DNA of 64,000 bases, taken from contig NZ_JAKNUT010000006.1 in NCBI RefSeq assembly GCF_023155855.1, forward strand, positions 62,001 to 126,000, in the 5' to 3' direction. Under the pieces are notes generated by a model. That model ran no database searches, was not told where the DNA came from, and worked only from the letters and a program-made list of their open reading frames with translations. Below are positions 17,619 through 25,175 of the stretch, piece after piece. Made by a program: the position numbers and the translations under genes. Within the stretch, counting starts at the first letter, position 1; each line of letters begins with the position of its first letter. Origin of the DNA: Microbacterium aoyamense. GTDB lineage: Bacteria > Actinomycetota > Actinomycetes > Actinomycetales > Microbacteriaceae.

Positions 17619-18461
17619 TCAGAGCACGCCGGCGATGCGGGCGAAGTCGTCGATCGAGAGCTCCTCGCCGCGCGCCGTCGGCGCGACGCCGGCGGATTCG
17701 AGGACGCCGGATGCCTCGGCGGACGACCCGCCGAGGACCGTCGACAGCGCCTGACGGAGCATCTTGCGTCGCTGCTGGAATGCGGCATCCACGATCCGGA
17801 ACGTCGCGAGCCGTTCCTCCTCGGTCCCTCGCGGCACGGCGTCGCGCTCGAACGCGACGAGGACGCTGTCGACGTTGGGCACCGGCCAGAACACCTGGCG
17901 CGACACCGTGCCGGCGAGCCGCCACTGCCCGTACCATGCGGCCTTCGCGCTCGGCGCGCCGTACGTCTTCGATCCCGGCGGGGCCGCGAGCCGCTCCCCC
18001 ACTTCGGCCTGCACCATGACGACGCCGCGCTGGATGCCGGGGAAGCTCTCCATGAAGTGCAGGAGCACCGGCACGCTCACGTTGTACGGAAGATTCGCGA
18101 CGAGCACCTGGGGATCGCCGGGCAGCTCCGTGACGCGCAGGGCGTCGGCATCCACCACCGTCAACGCACCCTCAGGCACGCCGTGCGCCGTCGCCGTCGA
18201 CGGAAGACGCTCGGCGAGGCGGTGGTCGATCTCGACGGCGGTGACGGATGCTCCGGCCTCGAGGATCGCGAGCGTCAGCGATCCGAGTCCGGGGCCGACT
18301 TCGACGACCCGATCACCCGGCTCGATGCGGGCCGTGTGCACGATCTTGCGCACGGTGTTCGCGTCGACGACGAAGTTCTGCCCGAGCTTCTTCGTCGGGG
18401 TGACATCGAGCTCTGCGGCCAGCGCGCGGATCTCCGAGGCGCCGAGAAGGGTCACGGGCAT
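17619..18461 (-). CDS. rsmA: 16S rRNA (adenine1518-N6/adenine1519-N6)-dimethyltransferase
   Basis: 280 aa (KsgA). Dimethylates two adjacent adenosines near the 3' end of 16S rRNA. Motifs: KKLGQNFVVD (24-33), SAM-binding VVEVGPGLGS, and the catalytic NLPYNVSVP. TAGGGT at 18473-18468 lies 6 nt before the ATG: leaderless and divergent from the MFS gene. The conserved neighbours rpfB (upstream) and ispE (downstream) are not adjacent here. Confidence 0.96.
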   Translation of the reverse strand: MPVTLLGASEIRALAAELDVTPTKKLGQNFVVDANTVRKIVHTARIEPGDRVVEVGPGLGSLTLAILEAGASVTAVEIDHRLAERLPSTATAHGVPEGALTVVDADALRVTELPGDPQVLVANLPYNVSVPVLLHFMESFPGIQRGVVMVQAEVGERLAAPPGSKTYGAPSAKAAWYGQWRLAGTVSRQVFWPVPNVDSVLVAFERDAVPRGTEEERLATFRIVDAAFQQRRKMLRQALSTVLGGSSAEASGVLESAGVAPTARGEELSIDDFARIAGVL

Positions 18462-18467
18462 GCGTAC

Positions 18468-18524
18468 ACCCTAGCGAGCGTCCTTCGAAAGACCTCCCCG
18501 CGAAGGCCCGGGGAGCGATAGCGT
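18468..18524. promoter_or_regulatory. Divergent leaderless promoters, rsmA / MFS sugar transporter
   Basis: Leftward TAGGGT (18473-18468) is 6 nt from the rsmA ATG; rightward TAGCGT (18519-18524) is 7 nt from the transporter ATG at 18532. Both would start transcription at the start codon. The rightward hexamer decides between the ATG and an upstream GTG at 18523, which lies inside the hexamer. Confidence 0.6.
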
Positions 18525-18531
18525 GACGACT

Positions 18532-20016
18532 ATGAGCACGCCAGACTCGATCCCCACCGGCTCCTTCTCGCTGAAGAGCCCCTACGGGAAGCGGGCCATC
18601 GGGCTCGCCGTCGCCGCCGCCGTCGGCGGATTCCTCTTCGGCTTCGACTCGTCGGTCATCAATGGCGCCGTCGACTCGATCGACCAGAACTTCGAGCTCG
18701 GCAGCGTCCTGACCGGCTTCGTCGTGGCCGTCGCGCTGCTCGGCTGCGCCGTGGGTGCCGTGCTCGCCGGCAACCTCTCCGACCGCTGGGGGCGGCTCAA
18801 GGTCATGATGCTCGGATCGGGGCTCTTCCTCGTGAGCTCGATCGGCGCCGGCCTCACCTTCAGTGTTCCGGACCTGATCCTGTGGCGCGTGCTCGGTGGC
18901 CTCGGCATCGGCATCGCGTCGGTCGTCGCGCCCGCCTACATCGCCGAGATCGCGCCACGGCAGATCCGCGGCGGTCTGGCATCCCTCCAGCAGCTCGCGA
19001 TCACGCTCGGCATCTTCGTGGCGCTGCTGAGCGACGCCCTGCTCGCCTGGGGCGCGGGCGGCGCGTCGCAGGACCTCTGGCTGGGGCTGGAGGCATGGCG
19101 GTGGATGTTCCTCGTCGGCGTGATCCCGGCCGCGGTGTACGGCATCCTCGCCTTCACGATGCCCGAGTCCCCGCGGTATCTCATCGCGAAGGGCCGGGTG
19201 GAAGAGGCGAAAGTCATCTTCGCGACGCTCGTGCCCCCCGCCGATCTCGACAAGACCGTCAACGAACTCGTCCACACGATCGACGAGGACCGCAAGAACG
19301 CCGGCGTCTCGCTCAAGGGACCGGTGTTCGGACTTCAGGGGATCGTGTGGGTCGGCATCATCCTGTCGGTGTTCCAGCAGTTCGTCGGCATCAACGTGAT
19401 CTTCTACTACTCCACGAGCCTCTGGCAGTCGGTCGGGTTCCCCGAATCCGCATCCCTCGGGATCAGCGTCGTCACCTCGATCACGAACGTCCTCGTGACG
19501 CTCATCGCGATCTTCCTCGTCGACCGCGTCGGGAGAAAGCCGATCCTGCTGACGGGATCGGTCATCATGACGCTGTCGCTCGCCGCGATGGCCGTGTGCT
19601 TCATGTTCTCGACGACGGACGCCGAGGGAGCGGTCTCGCTGCCGGCGCCGTGGGGACCCGTCGCGCTCGTCGCGGCCAACCTGTTCGTCATCGGCTTCGG
19701 CGCCTCGTGGGGGCCGCTCGTCTGGGTGCTGCTGGGAGAGATCTTCCCGAGTCGCATCCGCGGCAAGGCGCTCGGTGTCGCCGCGGGCGCGCAGTGGCTG
19801 GCGAACTTCCTCATCACGGTCTCGTTCCCCGCCATGTCGGCGTGGTCCCTCCCGCTCACGTACGGCATGTACGCCGCGTTCGCCGCCCTGTCGTTCATCT
19901 ACGTCGCGTGGAAGATCCCCGAGACCAAGGGCATGGACATCGAGCAGACCGAGACGCTGTTCACCAAGAAGGACGCCTACAAGCATCGGGATGCCGCGCC
20001 CCCGGCAGCCTCCTAG
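18532..20016 (+). CDS. MFS sugar porter (sugar:H+ symporter family)
   Basis: 494 aa with 12 predicted membrane helices. Sugar-porter signatures: GFLFGFDSSVINGA in helix 1, DRWGRLK after helix 2, PESPRYLIAKGR in the central loop, QQFVGINVIFYYS in helix 7, DRVGRKP, and PETKG at the end. This fits xylose, glucose or inositol symporters; substrate not decidable. The TAG stop (20014-20016) is part of the TAGGAT -10 of the next small gene. Confidence 0.92.
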   Translation: MSTPDSIPTGSFSLKSPYGKRAIGLAVAAAVGGFLFGFDSSVINGAVDSIDQNFELGSVLTGFVVAVALLGCAVGAVLAGNLSDRWGRLKVMMLGSGLFLVSSIGAGLTFSVPDLILWRVLGGLGIGIASVVAPAYIAEIAPRQIRGGLASLQQLAITLGIFVALLSDALLAWGAGGASQDLWLGLEAWRWMFLVGVIPAAVYGILAFTMPESPRYLIAKGRVEEAKVIFATLVPPADLDKTVNELVHTIDEDRKNAGVSLKGPVFGLQGIVWVGIILSVFQQFVGINVIFYYSTSLWQSVGFPESASLGISVVTSITNVLVTLIAIFLVDRVGRKPILLTGSVIMTLSLAAMAVCFMFSTTDAEGAVSLPAPWGPVALVAANLFVIGFGASWGPLVWVLLGEIFPSRIRGKALGVAAGAQWLANFLITVSFPAMSAWSLPLTYGMYAAFAALSFIYVAWKIPETKGMDIEQTETLFTKKDAYKHRDAAPPAAS

Positions 20017-20026
20017 GATCAGACGC

Positions 20027-20149
20027 ATGACGAACAACTCGAAGTCGCACGAGAAGATCCGCGAAGAGCGCGAAGCCGCTCAGAAGGAGAAGGACCGGCT
20101 CGAAGCGGCCGAGGAGCGTCGCCTCGACGACGAGGACCGCGCGGAGTAG
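20027..20149 (+). CDS. Very small charged coiled-coil protein (40 aa)
   Basis: 40 residues, more than half Glu, Lys, Arg or Asp, with heptad-like spacing from residue 8 on (SHEKIREEREAAQKEKDRL), so probably one long helix or coiled coil. No known family. Support for being real: TAGGAT at 20014-20019 lies exactly 7 nt before its ATG, the same leaderless arrangement as its neighbours. A conserved protein family search would decide. Confidence 0.55.
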   Translation: MTNNSKSHEKIREEREAAQKEKDRLEAAEERRLDDEDRAE

Positions 20150-20175
20150 TCCCACCCCCGTCCTAGGATGACGGG

Positions 20176-21471
20176 ATGCCCTCCCTCGGCGAACTGATCG
20201 CACCACGCCGCCTCGGGAGGGATTTCCGCTGGCTCCTCGCGTCGTCGTGGACGAGCAACCTCGGCGACGGCATCGCCCTGTCGGCCGCTCCCCTGCTGAT
20301 CGCATCGCTGACGTCATCGCCGATCCTCGTCGCATCCGGCGCGATGATGCAGTTCCTGCCGTGGCTGTTGTTCGGCCTGCTCGCGGGCTCGGTCGCCGAC
20401 CATCACGACCGGCGGCGTCTGGTCATGATCGCGAACGCCCTGCGCGCCGTCGTGGTGACGGCTCTGGTCGTTTTCCTCGTCACCGGCCACGTCACGGTGT
20501 GGATCGTGCTGGCGGCGGCGTTCCTCTACGGCACCGCTGAGGTCTTCGCGGACTCGGCCGGGTCCACGCTGCTGCCGATGCTCGTCCGGCCCGTCGATCT
20601 CGGCGTCGGCAACGCGCGCCTGCAGGCTGGATTCCTCGTCGGCAATCAGCTCGCCGGTCCGCCGCTGGGTGCCTTCCTCTTCGCGGTCGGCACGTTCATC
20701 CCGTTCCTCGTGCAGATCCTGTGTGTGAGCCTCGCCGTCATCCTGATCTCCCGCATCGCCCGCACACCGGTGCCGGAGCAGGAGGAGCGCCTCGACGGCG
20801 CGAAGCCGCACCCGATCCGCGAGGGCCTGCGATGGCTGCGGCACAACGCGCCGGTGCGCACCCTCGTGATCATCATCCTGGTCTTCAACGTGACATGGGC
20901 GGCTCCCTGGGGCGTTCTCGTGCTGTACGCGACCGAGCATCTGCAGATGGGCGTCGTCGGCTACGGCGCCCTGACGACGGCATCCGCCCTCGGGGGCCTC
21001 GTCGCGACGGGATGCTTCGGCTTCCTCGAACGCCACGTGTCGTTCGCGACGCTCATGCGCGTGTGCCTGTCGCTCGAGGTGCTCATGCACCTGGGGTTCG
21101 CCCTCACGACGTCGCCCATCGTCGCGTTCGTCATCATGTTCGGCTTCGGCGCCTACGCGTTCGTCTGGGGCACGATCTCGACGACCGTGCGCCAGCGTCT
21201 CGTGCCGCTGCACCTGCAGGGCCGCATCGCGTCGGTCAACATGGTCGGCGTCTTCGGCGGCCTCGTGATCGGTCAGCTGCTGGGCGGCCTCATCGCGCAG
21301 GCGTGGGGCCTCACGGCGCCCTGGTGGTTCGCGTTCGCCGGGTCCGCTGTCACGCTCGCGCTCGTGTGGCGGTCGATCTCGCACATCGCGGCGGCCAAGC
21401 CCGTGATCTCGGATGACGAGACCGAGGCCGGCTCGGAGCCCGGCGAGGGTGGCATGCCCTCTCGGGATTGA
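20176..21471 (+). CDS. MFS transporter, EntS/macrolide-efflux-like
   Basis: 431 aa with about 12 membrane helices, no signal peptide. SWTSNLGDGIALSAAPLLI in helix 1 and the loop ADHHDRRRLVM are typical of the MFS_3 (EntS-like) exporter group that includes siderophore and macrolide exporters. The C-terminal 25 residues are acidic and cytosolic. TAGGAT at 20164-20169, 6 nt before the ATG, indicates its own leaderless transcript. Substrate unknown. Confidence 0.85.
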   Translation: MPSLGELIAPRRLGRDFRWLLASSWTSNLGDGIALSAAPLLIASLTSSPILVASGAMMQFLPWLLFGLLAGSVADHHDRRRLVMIANALRAVVVTALVVFLVTGHVTVWIVLAAAFLYGTAEVFADSAGSTLLPMLVRPVDLGVGNARLQAGFLVGNQLAGPPLGAFLFAVGTFIPFLVQILCVSLAVILISRIARTPVPEQEERLDGAKPHPIREGLRWLRHNAPVRTLVIIILVFNVTWAAPWGVLVLYATEHLQMGVVGYGALTTASALGGLVATGCFGFLERHVSFATLMRVCLSLEVLMHLGFALTTSPIVAFVIMFGFGAYAFVWGTISTTVRQRLVPLHLQGRIASVNMVGVFGGLVIGQLLGGLIAQAWGLTAPWWFAFAGSAVTLALVWRSISHIAAAKPVISDDETEAGSEPGEGGMPSRD

Positions 21472-21474
21472 CGA

Positions 21475-21702
21475 TCAGACCTCGCCGCGGCGGCGCTTGA
21501 GTCCGTGCGGAACCCACTTCCACTGCGTCGCGGGACCGTCGGTCTGCCTCACCGTATAGCGACGCGCGCACGACGCGCACACCAGTTCGTAGGTCATGTC
21601 CCAGCCGGGTTCGCTCGTCGAGAGGATGCGGACGGTGCCGGCATCCTGCTCCTTCGTCGGCTCTCGATTCGAGCCGGGAAGGGCCTCACAGCGGCACGCC
21701 AT
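21475..21702 (-). CDS. Small cysteine-containing hypothetical protein
   Basis: 75 aa. Two Cys near the N-terminus (CRC, residues 3-5) and a CASC motif about residue 43 suggest a zinc-ribbon-like or metal-binding fold, followed by a basic tail (GLKRRRGEV). Its ATG shares one base with the tatD stop, so it is co-translated behind tatD. It ends 3 nt from the convergent MFS gene. No family recognised. Confidence 0.7.
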   Translation of the reverse strand: MACRCEALPGSNREPTKEQDAGTVRILSTSEPGWDMTYELVCASCARRYTVRQTDGPATQWKWVPHGLKRRRGEV

Positions 21703-22589
21703 CAGTCGAACGATCCGTACACGGCGAGCGTATTGGCCGCGAGCTGGGCGCAGAACTCGTCGAGATCGGCACCGAGCTCTTCAGCCATGAACCGCACCGT
21801 CACCGGGATCAGGTACGGCGCGTTGGGGCGACCGCGATGCGGCGTGGGGGTCAGGAACGGGGCATCCGTCTCGACCAGGATCCGCTCGCGCGGCGTCACG
21901 GCGAGCGCGTCACGCAGGTTCTGCGCGTTCTTGAACGTCACGTTGCCCGCGAAGCTCAGCCAGTAGCCGCGCTCGGCGGCGATCCGAGCCATGCCTTCGT
22001 CGCCCGAGAAGCAGTGGAACACAGTCCGCTCGGGTGCTCCGACGCGCTCGAGAGTCTCGAGCACGGCATCGTGCGCGTCGCGGTCGTGGATCTGCATCGC
22101 GATCGCGTGCTTCTTCGCGAGATCGATGTGCGCCTCGAAGCTCTCGAACTGCGCCGGCAGGCCGCCCTCGTCGGTGCGGAAGAAGTCGAGCCCCGTCTCG
22201 CCGATCGCCCGCACGCGCGGCTGCGCCGCGAGCTCGTCGATCACTGCGATCGCTTCGCCGAGACGGCCGGCCGCGGCGTACGCCGGTGCCTCGTTCGGAT
22301 GGATCGCCACCGCCGCGAGCACGCGGGGATGGGATGCCGCGGCCCACGCCGACCAGCGACTCGACTCGATGTCGCCCCCCGCCTGCACGACGCCGATGAC
22401 GCCGACCTCGCCGGCGCGCTGAAGCTGCTCGTCGAGCGAGAGCCCGACTTCACCGTCTTCGATCTCGAGATGCGCGTGATTGTCGTACACGGGCACCGCG
22501 AGCGGCTCGGGCGCCGCCGGCCAGCGCACGTCGCCGCGGCCCTCGTGCGACCGCGACCGCACGTACTGCGACGGGTCTGACTCAGTCAT
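21702..22589 (-). CDS. tatD: TatD-family metal-dependent DNase/hydrolase
   Basis: 295 aa TIM-barrel hydrolase. Metal-binding motifs: YDNHAHLE (HxH), AIGETGLDFF (conserved Glu), QIHDRDAH, VFHCFSG and ETDAPFLTP. TatD enzymes are 3'-5' exonucleases or D-aminoacyl-tRNA editing-like hydrolases. Conserved downstream partner of metG. The first 30 residues are an extension before the barrel. The 5' end abuts repeat element B, which fills the tatD-metG gap. Confidence 0.93.
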   Translation of the reverse strand: MTESDPSQYVRSRSHEGRGDVRWPAAPEPLAVPVYDNHAHLEIEDGEVGLSLDEQLQRAGEVGVIGVVQAGGDIESSRWSAWAAASHPRVLAAVAIHPNEAPAYAAAGRLGEAIAVIDELAAQPRVRAIGETGLDFFRTDEGGLPAQFESFEAHIDLAKKHAIAMQIHDRDAHDAVLETLERVGAPERTVFHCFSGDEGMARIAAERGYWLSFAGNVTFKNAQNLRDALAVTPRERILVETDAPFLTPTPHRGRPNAPYLIPVTVRFMAEELGADLDEFCAQLAANTLAVYGSFD

Positions 22590-22591
22590 CC

Positions 22592-22664
22592 GTGTCCCAC
22601 TTTCCCTCGGAATCGACCCCGCGAACCGAGGCGAAGTGGGACACGTTGCCGAGAAAGTGGGACA
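22592..22664. repeat. 73-bp palindromic repeat (element B) between metG and tatD
   Basis: Three copies of a CCGAG-nnn-AAGTGGGACA unit: reverse complement at 22592-22610, forward at 22626-22644 and forward at 22649-22664. The first two pair into a 19-nt-armed hairpin (three mismatches in mid-stem, 15-nt loop). It lies in the transcribed gap between co-directional metG and tatD, so it would form RNA structure in their shared transcript. Sequence is unrelated to elements A and C but the arrangement (direct plus inverted copies of one core) is the same. Confidence 0.75.
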
Positions 22665-22676
22665 TGGATGCGCGGG

Positions 22677-24245
22677 TCAGACCGACTGCTCGACGCGCGG
22701 GAAGAGCGGGGCGAGGCCGTTGACGGACGAACCCGGCTGCAGCACGCCCCATCCGCCGGCGTCCCGGAGCGGCTGGTCGACGAGGCGCCCGGAAACCCCG
22801 AGGGCGACCCACAGCTTCTCGGTCGCGACCGGCATGACCGGCGACAGCAGCACGGCGAGAGCCCGAAGACCTTCGGCCGCCGTGTAGAGCACGGTGCCCA
22901 GTCGCGCTCGCTGCGCGTCGTCCTTCGCGAGCGCCCACGGCTCGTTCTCGGTGATGTAGAGGTTCAGGTCGTCGACGATGGTCCAGATCGCCGAGATCGC
23001 CTCGTCGATGCGGAAGCGCTCGATCGCGGCATCCGCGTTCGCCGCGGCATCCTTCACGATCTTCTGCACCGCGAGGTCGCGCTCGGTGTACTCGGCCGGC
23101 GGGGGCACGATGCCCTCGAAGTACCGCTCGATCATCGCCGTCGTGCGCGACGCGAGGTTGCCGAAGCCGTTCGCGAGCTCGGCCTGGTAGCGCGCCGAGA
23201 GGTCCTCCCACGAGAACGAGCCGTCCTGACCGAACGCGATCGCCGAGAGGAAGTAGAACCGGTACGCGTCCGAGCCGAACACGTCGGTGATCTCGGTCGG
23301 CGCGATGCCCGTGAGCTTCGACTTCGACATCTTCTCGCCGCCCACGAGCAGCCAGCCGTGCGCGAAGACGCCGCGCGGCACCTCGAGCCCGGCGGCCATC
23401 AGCATCGCGGGCCAGATGACGGCGTGGAAGCGCAGGATGTCCTTGCCGACGATGTGGAACGCGGGCCAGCGGCGCGCGAACTCGTCGGGATCGGCGCCGT
23501 ACCCCACGGCCGTGGCGTAGTTCAGCAGCGCGTCGACCCACACGTAGATGACGTGGCTCTCATCCCAGGGCACCGTGATGCCCCAGTCGAACGCCGAGCG
23601 CGAGATCGAGAGATCCTTGAGGCCGTTCTTCACGAACGAGACGACCTCGTTGCGCGCCGAGTCGGGACGGATGAAGTCCGGAACGCTCGAGTAGAGCTCG
23701 ATCAGCTTGTCCTGGAACTCCGAGAGCTTGAAGAAGTAGTTCTTCTCCTGCAGGAGCTCGAGCGGCTTCGAGTGGATCGCGCAGACCTTGAGCCCCTCGA
23801 ACGCCCCGGTGCCGTCGACGATCTCGGACTCGGGCTTGAACTCCTCGCAGCCCACGCAGTACAGCGCTTCGTACTCGCCCGCGTAGATGTAGCCGCGGTC
23901 GTAGATCGCCTGCACGAATTGCTTGACGCGCTCCTCGTGGCGCGGCTGCGTCGTGCGGATGAAGTCGTCGTTGGCGACATCGAGCGTCCTCAGAAGCGGG
24001 AACCACGCTTCGGTCACGAGCTTGTCGACCCACTCCTGCGGCGTCACGCCGTTCGCCGAGGCCGCGCGGAGCATCTTCTGGCCGTGCTCGTCGGTGCCCG
24101 TCAGCATCCAGGTGTCGTCGCCCGCCTGGCGGTGCCAGCGCGCGAGCGTGTCGACCGCCACGGTCGTGTAGCCGTGGCCGATGTGGGGCACGTCGCTCGG
24201 ATAGTAGATCGGCGTCGTGATGTAGAAGCTGCGGCCTTGTGTCAC
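22677..24245 (-). CDS. metG: Methionyl-tRNA synthetase
   Basis: 522 aa, class I synthetase of the short type without the C-terminal dimerisation domain. HIGH-type motif PHIGHGYT, KMSKS motif KMSKSKLTG, and a knuckle CVGCEEF. GTG start at 24245 with TAGAAT (24257-24252) 6 nt before it: leaderless. Sits with tatD, rsmI and pmt as in the conserved actinobacterial block. Confidence 0.96.
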   Translation of the reverse strand: MTQGRSFYITTPIYYPSDVPHIGHGYTTVAVDTLARWHRQAGDDTWMLTGTDEHGQKMLRAASANGVTPQEWVDKLVTEAWFPLLRTLDVANDDFIRTTQPRHEERVKQFVQAIYDRGYIYAGEYEALYCVGCEEFKPESEIVDGTGAFEGLKVCAIHSKPLELLQEKNYFFKLSEFQDKLIELYSSVPDFIRPDSARNEVVSFVKNGLKDLSISRSAFDWGITVPWDESHVIYVWVDALLNYATAVGYGADPDEFARRWPAFHIVGKDILRFHAVIWPAMLMAAGLEVPRGVFAHGWLLVGGEKMSKSKLTGIAPTEITDVFGSDAYRFYFLSAIAFGQDGSFSWEDLSARYQAELANGFGNLASRTTAMIERYFEGIVPPPAEYTERDLAVQKIVKDAAANADAAIERFRIDEAISAIWTIVDDLNLYITENEPWALAKDDAQRARLGTVLYTAAEGLRALAVLLSPVMPVATEKLWVALGVSGRLVDQPLRDAGGWGVLQPGSSVNGLAPLFPRVEQSV

Positions 24246-24333
24246 TCGTGAATTCTAGTTCGGGTGGATGCCGCGACCGGCCGTGTGACGCGGGGCCCCG
24301 CTGACAGGGCTGAAAGCGATGGGAACGTCACAT

Positions 24334-25152
24334 TCAGCGCTTGACCGCGAGCGCCGCCTGATAGAGCTCGCGACTGGAGTGTCCGGTATGCGCCGACACC
24401 TCGGCCGCGGCATCCTTCAGCCTCGTCCCCGCCCGCACCTGCTCGAGCACGTGGGTCACGGCGTCGGGGAACGCGACCTCCTGCGCAGCCGCGCCGCCCA
24501 GGACGATGACGAGTTCGCCTCGCACGCCGTCGGCGGCCCACGCGGACAGCTCGGCGAGCGTGCCGCGGGCGACCTCTTCGTGCAGCTTCGTGAGCTCGCG
24601 GCATACGGCGCCGTGCCGGTCGTCGCCGAAGACGGCGGCCATGTCGACGAGCGTCGCCGCCACGCGCGACGGCGCGTCGAAGAAGACCATCGTGCGCTGC
24701 TCGTTCGCCAGGGCGCGGAAGCTCGAGAGCCGCTCCCCCTGCTTGCGGGCGACGAAGCCCTCGAAGGTGAAGCGGTCGGTCGGAAGGCCCGACACGGCGA
24801 GCGCGGTCACCACCGCCGAAGGACCGGGGATCGCGGTGACGGCGACACCAGCGGCGGCAGCGGCCGCGACGAGTCCGTACCCGGGGTCCGAGACGGTGGG
24901 CATGCCCGCATCCGAGAGCACGAGCACGTCCGTCGTCCGCGCGAGCTCGACGATCTCGGGTGCGCGCTCCTTCTCGTTGTGGTCGTGCAGCGCGATCAGG
25001 CGGGGGCGGTTGTCGACGCCGAGCGCGGCCAGCAGTCGCTGCGTCGTGCGGGTGTCCTCGGCAGCGATCACGGTGACCGACCCGAGCGCCTCGACGAGGC
25101 GCCTGGAGGCATCGCCGAGATTGCCGATGGGCGTCGCCGCGAGGATGATCAC
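24334..25152 (-). CDS. rsmI: 16S rRNA (cytidine1402-2'-O)-methyltransferase
   Basis: 272 aa, SAM-dependent tetrapyrrole-methylase-fold enzyme. N-terminal LAATPIGNLGDASRR, the conserved AEDTRTTQRLL, and SDAGMPTVSDPGYGLV are diagnostic. GTG start with TAAGCT 7 nt before it; this -10 overlaps that of the divergent pmt gene by two bases. The 88 bp between rsmI and metG contain only a short GC palindrome near 24290. Confidence 0.95.
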   Translation of the reverse strand: MIILAATPIGNLGDASRRLVEALGSVTVIAAEDTRTTQRLLAALGVDNRPRLIALHDHNEKERAPEIVELARTTDVLVLSDAGMPTVSDPGYGLVAAAAAAGVAVTAIPGPSAVVTALAVSGLPTDRFTFEGFVARKQGERLSSFRALANEQRTMVFFDAPSRVAATLVDMAAVFGDDRHGAVCRELTKLHEEVARGTLAELSAWAADGVRGELVIVLGGAAAQEVAFPDAVTHVLEQVRAGTRLKDAAAEVSAHTGHSSRELYQAALAVKR

Positions 25153-25159
25153 GCGGCCC

Positions 25160-25169
25160 AGCTTAGGCT
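25160..25169. promoter_or_regulatory. Overlapping divergent -10 elements, rsmI / pmt
   Basis: On the minus strand TAAGCT (25165-25160) is 7 nt from the rsmI GTG; on the plus strand TAGGCT (25164-25169) is 6 nt from the pmt GTG. The two hexamers share bases 25164-25165, so RNA polymerase cannot open both at once. Both start codons are only 23 bp apart. Confidence 0.65.
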
Positions 25170-25175
25170 TGTCCG

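Noticed and set aside
24285..24305. GC palindrome between rsmI and metG as a terminator
   Set aside because: Self-complementary run of about 12 bp without a loop or T-run, and it lies in a co-directional gap that also holds the metG promoter; not convincing.
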